NCBI GenBank assembly: GCA_964575715.1
Contig: CAZNSG010000329.1
Coordinates: 1-64,000, forward strand
DNA: 64,000 bases
Reading direction: 5' to 3'
Origin: PNAI01 sp964575715
Lineage (GTDB): Bacteria > Pseudomonadota > Alphaproteobacteria > Rhizobiales > Xanthobacteraceae
In this document: one piece after another, positions 23,597-32,858 of the stretch
Position numbering within the stretch: position 1 is the stretch's first letter
How the letters are laid out: every line of letters starts with the position of its first letter
The notes under the pieces: generated by a model
Seen by the model: only the letters and a program-made list of their open reading frames with translations
Database searches by the model: none
What the model was told of the DNA's origin: nothing
Made by a program: the position numbers and the translations under genes

Positions 23597-24388
23597 TCAA
23601 ATCCCAGCGAACCAGTTGAAACCCTGCTTGTGCCAAAACGTGTCAGGAAAGCTGTTCGTCACTTCGATCGCGGTGATCCATTTCGCATTTTTGAATCCGA
23701 GTTTCGTTGATGTGCGCAGGCGCAGCGGATACCCGAACGGATCGGCAATAATTTCCTTGGCATACTTGGTCGCCAATATCGTCTGCGGATGGAGCGCGGT
23801 CGCCATGTCGATGCTTTCGGTATAGTCGTCCGCGCATATGAACGCGATATATTTGGCGGTCAAATCAGCGCCAATGCGCTCCAGAAAGCTCCGCAGATTC
23901 GGTCCCGACCACTGCCCGATGTAATCCCATCCTTCCACGCAAATGTGGCGGATGATCAGCTCTTGCTCGGGAAGCTCGTAAATCTGCCGTGCGGTCCAGG
24001 GCCGCTTGTCCGCGATGCGGCCGGACAATTCCAATTTCCAGCTCGCGCCGTCCACCGGCTTTACATCCTCGATATCGTAGTAGGCATTGAAACGCGGTGG
24101 CTTGACGACCTGGGTTTCCGAATATGTCTGCGCGAGATGATTGGGCCTGAATATGGCGGCCTGCACGCCGTCGTTCCACGCCGAAACGGCGCGCAGCACG
24201 GCCTGCACGGCATTTGAGTCCGAGACGTCGCAGCCCGTGAGCATCGTGAGACCACCGAGACTCAGCGCGCCACGCAGTAGATTGCGGCGATCAATTTTCT
24301 CGATTAGCGCGCGGTTTTCCCGGAGCACGCTTTGATCGATTGGCTTTGCAGGTCGAAAGATCGATGGCGAGGGGGTTTTGATTGGCAT
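23597..24388 (-). CDS. YedY/MsrP-like molybdopterin oxidoreductase
   Basis: 263 residues of the sulfite-oxidase molybdenum fold. Residues 33-53 form a twin-Arg-like leader (DRRNLLRGALSLGG) ending in a possible lipobox (LTGC). The molybdenum-ligand Cys150 is in RHICVEGWDYIGQW. The C-terminal FGYPLRLRTSTKLGFKNAKW block is typical of the family. E. coli MsrP repairs oxidised methionine in the periplasm. This protein differs in length and pairs with a cytochrome b that is not MsrQ-like, so the substrate is uncertain. It lies 12 bp after the cytochrome gene, in one operon. Confidence 0.85.
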   Translation of the reverse strand: MPIKTPSPSIFRPAKPIDQSVLRENRALIEKIDRRNLLRGALSLGGLTMLTGCDVSDSNAVQAVLRAVSAWNDGVQAAIFRPNHLAQTYSETQVVKPPRFNAYYDIEDVKPVDGASWKLELSGRIADKRPWTARQIYELPEQELIIRHICVEGWDYIGQWSGPNLRSFLERIGADLTAKYIAFICADDYTESIDMATALHPQTILATKYAKEIIADPFGYPLRLRTSTKLGFKNAKWITAIEVTNSFPDTFWHKQGFNWFAGI

Positions 24389-24400
24389 CGTCGATACCGT

Positions 24401-25081
24401 CTAGTTGGTTAGTTTGGCTTCGATTGACGCTTTGTCGGCAGACGTCGACTGATTGTCTGTTTTAGGTCCGCCAGTCAGCATGGCGAGCAGCGATTGCGGC
24501 ACCAGCAACGCCAACGCCACGTGCACGGCCAGAAACAGCACAATGGCCGCCATGCACAGAAAATGCACCAGTCGTGCGGTCTGGAAGTCGTAGAACAAAG
24601 TCGCCAACTCAGAGAACTGGACCGGCTTCCAGAGTACCAGGCCGGACATTACTGTTAGGATCCCCACCAGCATGATGCCGAGATAGAGAATCTTTTGAAC
24701 GGCGTTGTAACGCGACAGATCGTCATGCTTGAGGCGAAATCGTAGGGCGTCGCCGACGGTTGCGAGCAACTCGCGCATTGTGACCGGGAAGAGCTTTTGC
24801 CGGAAGCGACCGGATACAATTCCGTAGATCAAATAGAACAATCCATTGAACGTGAAAATCCACATTCCAAGGAAATGCCACTGCAGTCCGTGCTGGGCCC
24901 ACTTTCCGAGGGTGAGGAATTCGGGAAAATGCAGCCAGCCGAAGATCACTTCGTCATTGTAGATCTTCCACCCGCTTGTGATCATAATCAGCACCGCAAG
25001 TGTATTGATCCAATGCATGATGCGCACTGGCAGCGGGTGAAGGCGTTCGCGAGCATCCGATTTGACTTCAACATCCGCCAT
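24401..25081 (-). CDS. Cytochrome b561-like membrane subunit
   Basis: 226 residues, four main transmembrane segments with haem-ligand histidines in HPLPVRIMHWINT, the HGLQWHFLG helix and the LVHFLCMAAIVLFLAVHVA helix. This is the cytochrome b/b6 domain type used by formate dehydrogenases, Ni-Fe hydrogenases and thiosulfate reductases. It should anchor and feed or drain electrons to the adjacent YedY-like molybdoenzyme through the quinone pool. First gene of the two-gene operon; no four-box operator is seen upstream. Confidence 0.88.
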   Translation of the reverse strand: MADVEVKSDARERLHPLPVRIMHWINTLAVLIMITSGWKIYNDEVIFGWLHFPEFLTLGKWAQHGLQWHFLGMWIFTFNGLFYLIYGIVSGRFRQKLFPVTMRELLATVGDALRFRLKHDDLSRYNAVQKILYLGIMLVGILTVMSGLVLWKPVQFSELATLFYDFQTARLVHFLCMAAIVLFLAVHVALALLVPQSLLAMLTGGPKTDNQSTSADKASIEAKLTN

Positions 25082-25234
25082 ATAGAATACTCCGCAGTTG
25101 TTGGAAGCCTTCAGTGCAAATTACATCGCTTGCGTTGCGTTTTTGAAGCCTGCAAAATACCTTTGCCAGAACGCCTTCGCAAGAAGGACGCGCTACACAT
25201 CTTCGTGTAAGAATCTTCGTCTGGGAGACTAGGG

Positions 25235-25717
25235 ATGTTCTTCAAAATCATCGCAATTATATACGCCGCCACTCTCATTGCGTCCGCACCGGTCGCGGCG
25301 AATTTTGATTCGCTGGTTGTCTTGGCGGCGAGCGTCGAAACGCCGAAGGGTACTTCTTCGGATAACGTGCTCACACCGGAAGAGAAAATGCGCCGGCGCT
25401 TTCCGCAGCCGGCGCTGGTTGGCGACCTCATCGGTCTGCGCCTGCTCGACGATGATGATATTACCATCGGCCGCGTCCGCCAGGTGGTGCGCACGCCGGA
25501 AGGCAAAATCAAGCTGATCATCTCCTATGGCGGTTGGTTTGGCTGGGGGGCGCGACCGGTTGCCGTGCCCATTGAAGCGGTCGCAATCTTGGGGCGTCAG
25601 ATAGCCGCACTCGATATGCCGCAGAGCGAATTCGCGACCGCGCCGACGTGGACCGGCACCGGTGCACAGGTCTTGCCGAATGGTGAAATCATTCAAATTG
25701 CGCTCGGAAGACGCTGA
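25235..25717 (+). CDS. Secreted PRC-barrel protein
   Basis: 160 residues with a signal peptide (MFFKIIAIIYAATLIASAP) and a PRC-barrel domain from about residue 60 (LVGDLIGLRLLDDDDITIGR, then VRQVVRTPEGKIKLIISYG). PRC barrels bind ligands or proteins and occur in photosynthetic H subunits, RimM and many periplasmic proteins of Hyphomicrobiales. The GGGATGTTC context gives a reasonable start. It is divergent from the cytochrome operon. Role unknown. Confidence 0.85.
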   Translation: MFFKIIAIIYAATLIASAPVAANFDSLVVLAASVETPKGTSSDNVLTPEEKMRRRFPQPALVGDLIGLRLLDDDDITIGRVRQVVRTPEGKIKLIISYGGWFGWGARPVAVPIEAVAILGRQIAALDMPQSEFATAPTWTGTGAQVLPNGEIIQIALGRR

Positions 25718-25873
25718 TTCCGAGTTGCAGCGGTCACAAGTAATTGAAGAGGTAACTTTATTGTGTCGGCGAGCGAATTTGGGGGTCAGGAACGGTTCAT
25801 GTGAGTTTGTGTACGGTCGCTCAAGCTGCACTTTTGACTGCATCATATATGATTGTACCATTCGGAGTACAGC

Positions 25874-26713
25874 ATGCGTGGACCCAACGGATTAACAGTT
25901 AAACGTAAGTCTGTCAGTGCTTGGGCAGGGCAGAATTATTTTTCTTTATCGGAGACTCAACGCTGTGGCATTGCGATCATGGCGAAGGCTTCAACGCCAG
26001 GGCGCACCAAGACGCGGTTGGCGCCGCCACTGAATTTTGAAGAAGCCGCAGAATTCAATACTGCATTTCTGCAAGACATCACGGAGAACGTGCTGCTTGC
26101 CGGGCATCAGGTTAGCCTCGCCGGCTATGTGGCATTCGGTCCGCCAGGGTCCGAGGAGTTTTTTCGCCGCACGCTGCCGGCCGCGATCGGACTCATCGAC
26201 GCGTCGTTTCCGTATTTCGGTGACTGTCTGATCTTCACGATCGATGAAATTCTTCGGCGCGGTCATGACTCGGCCGTTGTGCTCAACTCCGACAGCCCTA
26301 CGTTGCCAACGTCGCTCCTTGTCGAAACTGCGGAGATACTCGCGCGGCCCGGCGATCGCGCGGTGCTCGGTCCCTGCAGCGACGGCGGATATTATTTGTT
26401 GGGCTTAAAGCGAACTCACCATCGCCTGTTCGAAGATATCGCCTGGAGCACAGAAAAAGTCGCGAAACAGACCTTGGCACGTGCCCGGGAAATCAATCTT
26501 GATGTTCACGTGCTGCCGGTTTGGTACGATGTCGATGACTTCGAGGGTCTGAGAACACTCCACGGCGAACTTCCCAGGATAAATTCTTCCAAGGTTCGGC
26601 TCGTCCCTTATCATGCCGCCAAGACGGCCGCACTGATGGAGCGGCTTTGGCGGGATGCCGATTTCGTGCGCCGTGTCGGCCGGCTCCTGCAACTTGAAAA
26701 ACTCGGTGCTTGA
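25874..26713 (+). CDS. DUF2064/TIGR04282-type glycosyltransferase-like protein
   Basis: 279 residues from ATG 25874 (GGAG upstream). The fold is a GT-A nucleotidyl/glycosyl transferase of the DUF2064 family: CGIAIMAKASTPGRTKTRLA opens the nucleotide pocket, VLNSDSPTLP carries the metal-binding Asp residues, and GPCSDGGYYLLGL is the family hallmark. TIGR04282 members are named after arsenosugar biosynthesis clusters, but no arsenic methyltransferase is present here. First gene of a set with a radical SAM protein (44 bp downstream) and a GT2. Confidence 0.85.
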   Translation: MRGPNGLTVKRKSVSAWAGQNYFSLSETQRCGIAIMAKASTPGRTKTRLAPPLNFEEAAEFNTAFLQDITENVLLAGHQVSLAGYVAFGPPGSEEFFRRTLPAAIGLIDASFPYFGDCLIFTIDEILRRGHDSAVVLNSDSPTLPTSLLVETAEILARPGDRAVLGPCSDGGYYLLGLKRTHHRLFEDIAWSTEKVAKQTLARAREINLDVHVLPVWYDVDDFEGLRTLHGELPRINSSKVRLVPYHAAKTAALMERLWRDADFVRRVGRLLQLEKLGA

Positions 26714-26757
26714 TACTGCTGTATTTTCCATGCGATCAGTACAACGGATGAAATGCC

Positions 26758-27822
26758 ATGGATGGAACTGCCTCTGACCGCATGATCGATCCTCAGCGCT
26801 ACTTCGAAAGTGTGCAGACGCGCGGTGAGGTTCCGGCGCAGGAACCCGTCTGCCTTTATCTGGAGACGACCAATCGCTGCAATCTGTTGTGCACGACCTG
26901 CCCGCGAACCTATGAGGAGCTGGAGCCCCCGGCGGATATGAGCTGGGAGCTGTTCACATCGATCGTCGATCAGATTCCGAAACTCCAGCGGGCGGTGCTG
27001 CACGGCGTCGGTGAACCGATGCTGGTGAAGAATCTGCCGCGCATGGTGCGATATCTCAAGGATCGCGGCACTTACGTCCTGTTCAACACCAACGGCACGG
27101 TTCTTAACGAGCGTAACGGCCGTGCCTTGATCCAAGCCGGATTGGACGAGCTGCGCGTTTCGTTCGACGCCTCGAATCCCAAATCCTATCTCGCAGTTCG
27201 CGGCAAGAATTATTTCAACCGAATCCTGAAGAATGTCCGCGCCTTCCGCGCGCTGCAGGAACGCGAAGGCCATGCCAAGCCGCGCGTGTCGGCCTGGCTG
27301 ACGGGCTTGCGCGAAACCATCGAAGAACTGCCGGACTTTGTGCGCGTGGCCGCCGAGATCGGGGTGAAGGAGGTTTACCTGCAACGGCTGGTATTTTTCA
27401 ATGATCATGCGATCGGAAAGGCGCGACCGGATCAAGCGTTATATGAGCAGCTATCGCGCGACGAGGCGATTTATATCGACCGGGCCACCGCGCTCGCCAA
27501 GTCCCTGGGCATTAAGTTCAGCGCATCGGGCGGCGCCTCCGAACCCGGCATGAGTCTCAAACGCAGCGATAATGGATCGCCCTGGTCGCTATGCCGCCGG
27601 CCCTGGACGGTCATGTATTTTACCGCCAATGGGCGCGCGCTTCCCTGTTGTATCGCGCCATTCTCACAACGGGGCTATGAAAATTACACACTGGGCGATG
27701 CGACCCAACAAACGTTGCGCGAGATCTGGATCGGTCCGGCTTACGGCGATTTTCGCAAAGCATTATTGTCGAACAAACCACAGGCGGCCTGTGCAAGCTG
27801 CGGTCTGCGGTGGAGCCTATGA
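26758..27822 (+). CDS. Radical SAM protein with SPASM-type C-terminus
   Basis: 354 residues. The [4Fe-4S]-SAM motif is CNLLCTTC (CxxxCxxC) within LYLETTNRCNLLCTTCPRTY; HGVGEPML and FNTNGTVL are the SAM-binding strands. The C-terminal SPASM-like part has Cys residues in LCRRPW, LPCCIAPF and AACASCGL for an auxiliary cluster. Such enzymes modify peptides, lipids or sugars by radical chemistry. It is sandwiched between two glycosyltransferases and overlaps the second by 4 bp, so a modified glycolipid or glycan is the simplest hypothesis. Confidence 0.88.
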   Translation: MDGTASDRMIDPQRYFESVQTRGEVPAQEPVCLYLETTNRCNLLCTTCPRTYEELEPPADMSWELFTSIVDQIPKLQRAVLHGVGEPMLVKNLPRMVRYLKDRGTYVLFNTNGTVLNERNGRALIQAGLDELRVSFDASNPKSYLAVRGKNYFNRILKNVRAFRALQEREGHAKPRVSAWLTGLRETIEELPDFVRVAAEIGVKEVYLQRLVFFNDHAIGKARPDQALYEQLSRDEAIYIDRATALAKSLGIKFSASGGASEPGMSLKRSDNGSPWSLCRRPWTVMYFTANGRALPCCIAPFSQRGYENYTLGDATQQTLREIWIGPAYGDFRKALLSNKPQAACASCGLRWSL

Positions 27823-28562
27823 AGATGACCACGGTTGCCGTGAAGTTAGCGCAACCGGCAATGCGTGTTGCGGTCGTCATACCGACTTTAAACGAAGCGG
27901 AATCTATCGGATCTGTCGTCGCTTCGCTTCCCCGCAGTGTCGTCGACCGCGTTATCGTGGCGGATGGCGGCAGCGAGGACAGCACTGTGGATCGAGCCAG
28001 TCGCGCCGACGCCCAGGTTATCGCCGCCGGTAGAGGATATGGCCGCGCATGTCTTGCGGGCGCGCTCGCCGCCGAAAGCGCGGACATCATTGTTTTCATG
28101 GACGGTGACGGCGCTGACGATCCTGGCGCCATCGCGGACATGGTCGCACCAATCCGTTCCGGTGATTACGACTTCACCATTGGCTCGCGTGCGCGGGGCA
28201 AGCGAGAACCAGGCAGCATGGCCTATCACCAGATTCTCGCCGGCTTGTTCGCCGGCTGGCTGATATGGCTGCTCTATGGCGTGCGCTTTACCGACATGTG
28301 CGCGCTGCGCGCCATCCGCCGCGATACGCTGCTCGCACTTGGCATGCGGGAACTCACTTATGGCTGGAATCTCGAAATGCAGATGCGGGTCGCCCGCGCA
28401 GGGTTTCGCGTGTTGGAAGTGCCGGTCCCGTATCGGCGCCGCGTCGGCGGTGAATCAAAAGTAGCCGGCAGTCTGCGAGGGACAATCGTTGCGGGGTTTC
28501 GGATCATGACGACATTCATGCGCATTGCATTCGAGCCCGCGCACAAACGCAGCTTAGGCTAA
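27819..28562 (+). CDS. GT2 glycosyltransferase (dolichol-phosphate mannosyltransferase-like)
   Basis: 247 residues from ATG 27819, which forms ATGA with the radical SAM stop and has GGTGGAG upstream. The GT-A domain shows VVIPTLNEAESIGSVVASL, the DGGSEDSTVD sugar-nucleotide site and the metal-binding FMDGDGADDPG. The body resembles polyprenyl-phosphate mannosyl/glucosyl transferases without the C-terminal membrane pair, although GLFAGWLIWLLYG could lie on the membrane. It probably makes a lipid-linked sugar for the same pathway as the radical SAM enzyme. Confidence 0.88.
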   Translation: MKMTTVAVKLAQPAMRVAVVIPTLNEAESIGSVVASLPRSVVDRVIVADGGSEDSTVDRASRADAQVIAAGRGYGRACLAGALAAESADIIVFMDGDGADDPGAIADMVAPIRSGDYDFTIGSRARGKREPGSMAYHQILAGLFAGWLIWLLYGVRFTDMCALRAIRRDTLLALGMRELTYGWNLEMQMRVARAGFRVLEVPVPYRRRVGGESKVAGSLRGTIVAGFRIMTTFMRIAFEPAHKRSLG

Positions 28563-28668
28563 TGTCGGATTAAGTAGCATTGGATCAGACCGTAGCGCCA
28601 TTCGTCATCTGCGCGAGTGGGTGCGGCGATCGAAGCCATTCGTGCCGCATATTACTTATTACTTGCGC

Positions 28669-29229
28669 TCAACGCGATATTCGTGAAATTTTCGAGCCCT
28701 CCAAGGTCAAGTTATACATCAGCCCTTTTTCGTCGAGGATGAACCCGATCACGGGCTTGGTAATCTGGTTGGTGTCGAGCGAGCCGCCAGCGCCAAGCGT
28801 GACCAGCGCGACCGATCCGTCGACGCCGACTTTCCAGCCGTCCTTGCGCCTGAAGCTGGCAAGGGAATCCTCGGTCATGAACATGATAACGACCGAGCGT
28901 GCTTGCACGCCGAGCTGAAAGCCGACGGATGCCGAAATCGAATTGTAATAGCCGGCAGTCTTGCCTTTAATCCGCAATGCGCCCTCGCCGTACTCGCCGC
29001 CAATTCCAATCCCCGCCTTGACGATGGATGGGAATACCAAGACCCCTGCCGCCCGGTTGGCGAGATCACGCGCGCCGTTCACTTTCAAGTAGAGTCGTTT
29101 AAGCGTTGCGTTGACGTCGACTTCGATCTCGGCAGCGGACGCTGTTTCGCCGCGTTGCGCCGTTGATGCGATCGCAAGCGCGGATACGATGAGCAGACAT
29201 ATTGCTCGACGTGCAAATATCATGGACAT
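28669..29229 (-). CDS. SYLF-domain lipid-binding protein
   Basis: 186 residues with a signal peptide (core ICLLIVSALAIASTA) and a SYLF/Ysc84 domain (LANRAAGVLVFPSIVKAGIG, GEYGEGALRI, YYNSISASVGFQLGVQ). SYLF domains bind phosphoinositides or membranes in eukaryotes; bacterial versions are periplasmic and little studied. AAGGAGAG 4-5 bp upstream fixes ATG 29229. Convergent with the GT2 gene. No close operon partner. Confidence 0.88.
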   Translation of the reverse strand: MSMIFARRAICLLIVSALAIASTAQRGETASAAEIEVDVNATLKRLYLKVNGARDLANRAAGVLVFPSIVKAGIGIGGEYGEGALRIKGKTAGYYNSISASVGFQLGVQARSVVIMFMTEDSLASFRRKDGWKVGVDGSVALVTLGAGGSLDTNQITKPVIGFILDEKGLMYNLTLEGSKISRISR

Positions 29230-29403
29230 GGAGCTCTCCTTAAACCTCTATTCGCTGCCGATTTTTACGCGCGGTGTTACGGGTGACAATTTACATGTAT
29301 AGCACGAGCGGATGATCGACTTCCAAGCCGACATGTTTCCAAGGCGGCATGGTGAGATTCGCAGCGAAGATGATCCGCCATTCAACTTTTTGCGCCGCAC
29401 ACG

Positions 29404-30027
29404 TTATGCAGCCAAATCGAGCTTGCTCGCGACCGTCGCATCGGCGTTGAGCCGGTAGATCATCGGCACGCCGGTGCCGAGTTCGCGCTTGACGATCTCG
29501 TCGGGCCCGAGCCGGTCGAGCACCATGACCAGCGCGCGCAAGGAATTGCCATGGGCGGAGAGCAGCACGCGCTCGCCGCGCAGCACGCGCGGCAGAATTT
29601 CCTGCAGGTAGTAGGGCAACACGCGCGCGGTGGTATCCCTGAGGCTTTCGCCGCCGGGGGGCGCGACATCATAGGAGCGGCGCCAGAGCGCAACCTGCTC
29701 GGCGCCCCATTTCGCCCGCGCATCGTCCTTGTTGAGGCCGGAGAGATCGCCGTAGTCACGCTCATTGAGCGCCTGGTTCTTGATGACGGGAATGTTCTGC
29801 TGCCCCAGCTCCTCGAGCATGAGATCGAGCGTGCGCTGCGCACGCACGAGCGCCGAAGTGTAGCCGACGTCGAATTTCAGCCCTTGGCCTTTCAGCTTGC
29901 GGCCGGCGGCGCGCGCCTCCGCGATGCCGGCCTCGGTGAGATCGACATCGCGCCAGCCGGTGAACAGGTTTTTCTTGTTCCAGTCGCTTTCGCCGTGGCG
30001 CACCAGCACAAGGAGACGGTCGGTCAT
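29404..30027 (-). CDS. gpmA: 2,3-bisphosphoglycerate-dependent phosphoglycerate mutase
   Basis: 207 residues. The phospho-acceptor motif [10 protein letters not shown], the [11 protein letters not shown] and [10 protein letters not shown] segments and the second catalytic His in [14 protein letters not shown] identify a cofactor-dependent mutase that interconverts 3- and 2-phosphoglycerate. The length matches the short rhizobial type. The start is ATG 30027 (the family begins MTDRLLVL); the frame to 30102 runs into a palindromic repeat. It follows dapB on the same strand. Confidence 0.95.
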   Translation of the reverse strand: MTDRLLVLVRHGESDWNKKNLFTGWRDVDLTEAGIAEARAAGRKLKGQGLKFDVGYTSALVRAQRTLDLMLEELGQQNIPVIKNQALNERDYGDLSGLNKDDARAKWGAEQVALWRRSYDVAPPGGESLRDTTARVLPYYLQEILPRVLRGERVLLSAHGNSLRALVMVLDRLGPDEIVKRELGTGVPMIYRLNADATVASKLDLAA

Positions 30028-30050
30028 TGCTTTATTCCTGGTGTTTGAAC

Positions 30051-30144
30051 CGTCACCCTGAGGCGCGAGCGAAGCGAGCCTCGAAGGGTGGCGGCCCGTC
30101 ATCCTTCGAGGCCCTCGCTACGCTCGGGCGCCTCAGGATGACGG
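30051..30144. repeat. Interspersed palindrome between dapB and gpmA
   Basis: Outer arms CGTCACCCTGAGGCGC and GCGCCTCAGGATGACG pair, enclosing GCGAGCGAAGCGAGC and a CCTCGAAGG/CCTTCGAGG pair. The same arm sequence frames the larger element at 49962-50220. The element forms the gpmA leader. Confidence 0.8.
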
Positions 30145-30150
30145 ATAGAG

Positions 30151-30960
30151 TCAGAAATCTTTCAGACCTAGTACGTCAGCCATCGAATAGAGCCCCGGCG
30201 CTTTTCCGCGCGCCCAGAGCGCGGCGTGCAGCGCGCCGCGCGCAAAGATCATGCGGTCCTCGGCCTTATGCACCAATTCGATGCGCTCAGCGTATCCAGC
30301 GAAGATCACGCTATGCTCGCCGGTCACCGTGCCGCCGCGCAGCGTCGCGAATCCAATGTCGCCGGGCTTGCGCGCGCCGGTATGGCCATCGCGGCTCTTG
30401 ACCGCGCGCCTGTCGAGATTGATGCCGCGGCCTTCCGCCGCCGCGCGGCCGAGCATAAGTGCAGTGCCGGAGGGCGCGTCGACCTTCTTGTTGTGGTGCA
30501 TCTCCAGGATTTCGATGTCGAAATCTTCGCCCAATGTCATCGCTACGCGCTTGGCAAGCGCCGCAAGCATATTGACGCCGAGGCTCATGTTGCCGGATTT
30601 GACGATTACGGCATTCTTTGCCGCCGCTTTGATCTTGACCTCGTCTTCGGGGAGAAGACCGGTGGTGCCGAGCACATGCACCTTGCCGCTTGCGAGCGCG
30701 GCAAGCGCGACGCTCGCCTGGGGCGTGGTGAAGTCGATGATGCCGTCGGCCTTGGGCAGAAGCGGCCCGGCATCGGCGACGAGTGCGAAGCCGTTCTTGG
30801 GCAGGCCCGCCAGCATGCCGGAATCCTGGCCCAGCAGCGGAGAGCGCGCGTCCTCGATCGCGCCCGCGAGCGCAAGCCCCTTGGTTTCGGCGATCGCCTT
30901 GACCAGCGTGCGCCCCATGCGCCCGCCGGCGCCGGCGATGATCAGCCGCATGTCAGGCAT
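30151..30960 (-). CDS. dapB: 4-hydroxy-tetrahydrodipicolinate reductase
   Basis: 269 residues, standard for DapB. The NAD(P)H motif ([17 protein letters not shown]), the GTTGL block, the substrate/catalytic segment [19 protein letters not shown] and the C-terminal [15 protein letters not shown] are all present. It reduces 4-hydroxy-tetrahydrodipicolinate in the lysine/diaminopimelate pathway. It is followed 123 bp later by gpmA, a common pairing in this order. Confidence 0.96.
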   Translation of the reverse strand: MPDMRLIIAGAGGRMGRTLVKAIAETKGLALAGAIEDARSPLLGQDSGMLAGLPKNGFALVADAGPLLPKADGIIDFTTPQASVALAALASGKVHVLGTTGLLPEDEVKIKAAAKNAVIVKSGNMSLGVNMLAALAKRVAMTLGEDFDIEILEMHHNKKVDAPSGTALMLGRAAAEGRGINLDRRAVKSRDGHTGARKPGDIGFATLRGGTVTGEHSVIFAGYAERIELVHKAEDRMIFARGALHAALWARGKAPGLYSMADVLGLKDF

Positions 30961-31023
30961 GGATTGATCTCCAAGACTTGAAGGCAGCGCTATAGCGGGA
31001 CTATCCGCGCTTGTCAGCGGTCT

Positions 31024-31326
31024 TTAGGGTTGCGGGCCGTCGTAGCCCTCGACCAGCACAAAGTCGGCAGAGGCCGCGGGCTTGCGGATTTTGATCGCCT
31101 GCTGATAGGCGGGGGAATTATAGCAAGCCACCGCCGCCTCGTAGCTCGGGAATTCCACAATCACATTGCGCGAGCGAACGGTGCCTTCCACACATTCGCA
31201 CTTTCCGCCGCGCGCGAGGAATCGGGCACCGTATTGCTTGAGCGGTGCGGCATTGGCAACCTGATAGGCCTTGAGACCTTCCGGGTTGCTCACATCAAGA
31301 CGACCGATCCAATAGCCTTTGGGCAT
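31024..31326 (-). CDS. DUF1330 domain protein
   Basis: 100 residues, a dimeric alpha-beta barrel of the DUF1330 family: MPKGYWIGRLDVSNPEGLKAY at the N-terminus and the hallmark FPSYEAAVACYNSPAYQ. Biochemical role unknown; relatives resemble monooxygenase-like ferredoxin folds. It lies 12 bp after pyrF and precedes dapB, so it is probably in the same transcript. Confidence 0.93.
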   Translation of the reverse strand: MPKGYWIGRLDVSNPEGLKAYQVANAAPLKQYGARFLARGGKCECVEGTVRSRNVIVEFPSYEAAVACYNSPAYQQAIKIRKPAASADFVLVEGYDGPQP

Positions 31327-31338
31327 GTTGTCCTCCGA

Positions 31339-32043
31339 TCATTGTTTCGTAGATGCAACGATCTCGGCAACGATGGCCTCGGCGGCAGCTTTGGGATCGT
31401 GCGCCGCCAATATCGGCCTGCCGACAACAAGGTAGTCGGCGCCGGCGGCGATGGCGGAAGATGGAGTCATGGTCCGCTTCTGATCGTCGCGGTCGGTGCC
31501 CGCGGGCCGGATGCCCGGCGTCACCAGCACCATGCGCGAGCCTACGATGGGACGCAGACTGGCCGCCTCGGCACCCGAACATACCAGCCCATCGACGCCG
31601 ATGTCGTGCGCCTGCGCCGCCCGCTCGGCGACAAGTTCCGGGACCGTAAAATCATAGCCCGCCGCCGCGAGGTCGGCGTCGTCGTAGGAGGTTAGCACGG
31701 TGACCGCGAGAATGCGCAGGTTCGTGTCCGCGCGCGCGTCGACCGCCGCGTGCATGGTCTGCGGATAGGCGTGCACGGTGAGGAAGGTCGCGCCCAGGCG
31801 CGCGATGCTCTCCACGCCCTTGGCTATTGTATTGCCGATGTCGTGCAGCTTGAAGTCGACGAACACCCGTTTGCCGGCGCCTGCGAGCTTTTGCGCGAGC
31901 GTGAGCCCGCCGGCAAAGCCCAGCTGATAGCCGATCTTGTAGAACGAAACCGAGTCGCCAAGCTTGCCGGTCATCGCTTCCGCTTCGGCGACGGAAGGAA
32001 GATCGAGCGCCAGGATCAACCGTTCGCGCGGGGGAATCGTCAT
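31339..32043 (-). CDS. pyrF: Orotidine 5'-phosphate decarboxylase
   Basis: 234 residues. The catalytic charged network is in [13 protein letters not shown] (Asp-x-Lys-x-x-Asp), with [10 protein letters not shown] at the first strand and VTPGIRPAG at the phosphate-binding end. It makes UMP from OMP. An 18-bp tandem duplication (CATGCCAGCTCC-like, 32041-32070) covers its start codon and the end of the upstream reductase gene. Confidence 0.96.
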   Translation of the reverse strand: MTIPPRERLILALDLPSVAEAEAMTGKLGDSVSFYKIGYQLGFAGGLTLAQKLAGAGKRVFVDFKLHDIGNTIAKGVESIARLGATFLTVHAYPQTMHAAVDARADTNLRILAVTVLTSYDDADLAAAGYDFTVPELVAERAAQAHDIGVDGLVCSGAEAASLRPIVGSRMVLVTPGIRPAGTDRDDQKRTMTPSSAIAAGADYLVVGRPILAAHDPKAAAEAIVAEIVASTKQ

Positions 32044-32056
32044 GCCAGCTCCATCA

Positions 32057-32647
32057 TCATGCCAGCTCCTGTGCCATTTCGATCAGCCGCTGCACGACAC
32101 GCAAGAGCTCGGCCTTTGCGCGCTCGTCCTTGAGCTCGTCCATCTCGTCGAACGCTTCACTCGCGCGCGCAAGCGCGATCTGCTCCGGAATGACCAGCGC
32201 GCCGGCGCCGATTTCAAGCACCTGGCGCAACGCGAGTAATGCGTATATTCCGCCGGTGCTGCGATCGGAGGCCGCGGCGAGCGCAAACACACGATTTAAG
32301 TAGGCGGCAAGCGGCGGCTCGTTGCGCTCGCGCACGCGCGAGATCCAATCAAGCGTGTTCTTGAGCAGCGGCGGGATTGAGGCGTTGTATTCCGGGGTCA
32401 CAATCAAGATGCCCTGATGAGTCATCATGAACCGTTTGAGTTTGAGCGCATTCTCGGGCGGGCCGGAATTGGCTTCGAGTTCACCGTCATAGAGCGGCAT
32501 CGGATAATCGAGCAATGAAATCCAGGTGACCTCGGCGCCGGCTTGGAGCAATTCCTTGACCGCGCGTGCGGCAAGACGGCCGTTGAACGAGCCGGTGCGC
32601 AGCGAGCCAGCAAAGACCAGGATTTTAGGTAGCATCGGTGGTCCCAA
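32057..32647 (-). CDS. NADPH-dependent FMN reductase family protein
   Basis: 196 residues with a flavodoxin-like fold: [16 protein letters not shown] binds the FMN phosphate, [22 protein letters not shown] is the family signature. It acts as a quinone, azo or chromate-type reductase. The start matters: GAGGAGGGG is 6-7 bp before a TTG at 32647, while the first ATG (32635) is 18 bp away, so a TTG start is likely. It is read with pyrF. Confidence 0.9.
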   Translation of the reverse strand: MGPPMLPKILVFAGSLRTGSFNGRLAARAVKELLQAGAEVTWISLLDYPMPLYDGELEANSGPPENALKLKRFMMTHQGILIVTPEYNASIPPLLKNTLDWISRVRERNEPPLAAYLNRVFALAAASDRSTGGIYALLALRQVLEIGAGALVIPEQIALARASEAFDEMDELKDERAKAELLRVVQRLIEMAQELA

Positions 32648-32677
32648 ACGGTCCCCTCCTCATAGCACAATGTATTC

Positions 32678-32849
32678 CGTCATTCCGGGACGGCGCCAAC
32701 GGGTCCGCGCATCGCAGCCAAGTGTACGCAGGCTGCGCCTGCTATGGCGCGGCCTGATGACAGGCTCCGCGCCGAACCCGGAAGCCCGAAGAGTATTCTA
32801 TGTTGCTGGATTTCGGGTTCGCGAGCTTTGCTCGCGCCCCCGGAATGAC
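32678..32849. repeat. Composite palindromic repeat
   Basis: Arms CGTCATTCCGGG and CCCGGAATGAC frame several inner hairpins (for example GCGAGCTTTGCTCGC). Bases 32707-32750 recur exactly, inverted, at 49982-50025. It fills the gap between the PmtA-like gene and the FMN reductase gene. Confidence 0.8.
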
Positions 32850-32858
32850 AAGAGGGTA

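Noticed and set aside
25082..25234. Possible four-box operator for the YedY/cytochrome operon
   Set aside because: No ATAG/CTAT boxes at 11-bp spacing occur between the divergent cytochrome and PRC-barrel genes, so these are not placed in the regulon.
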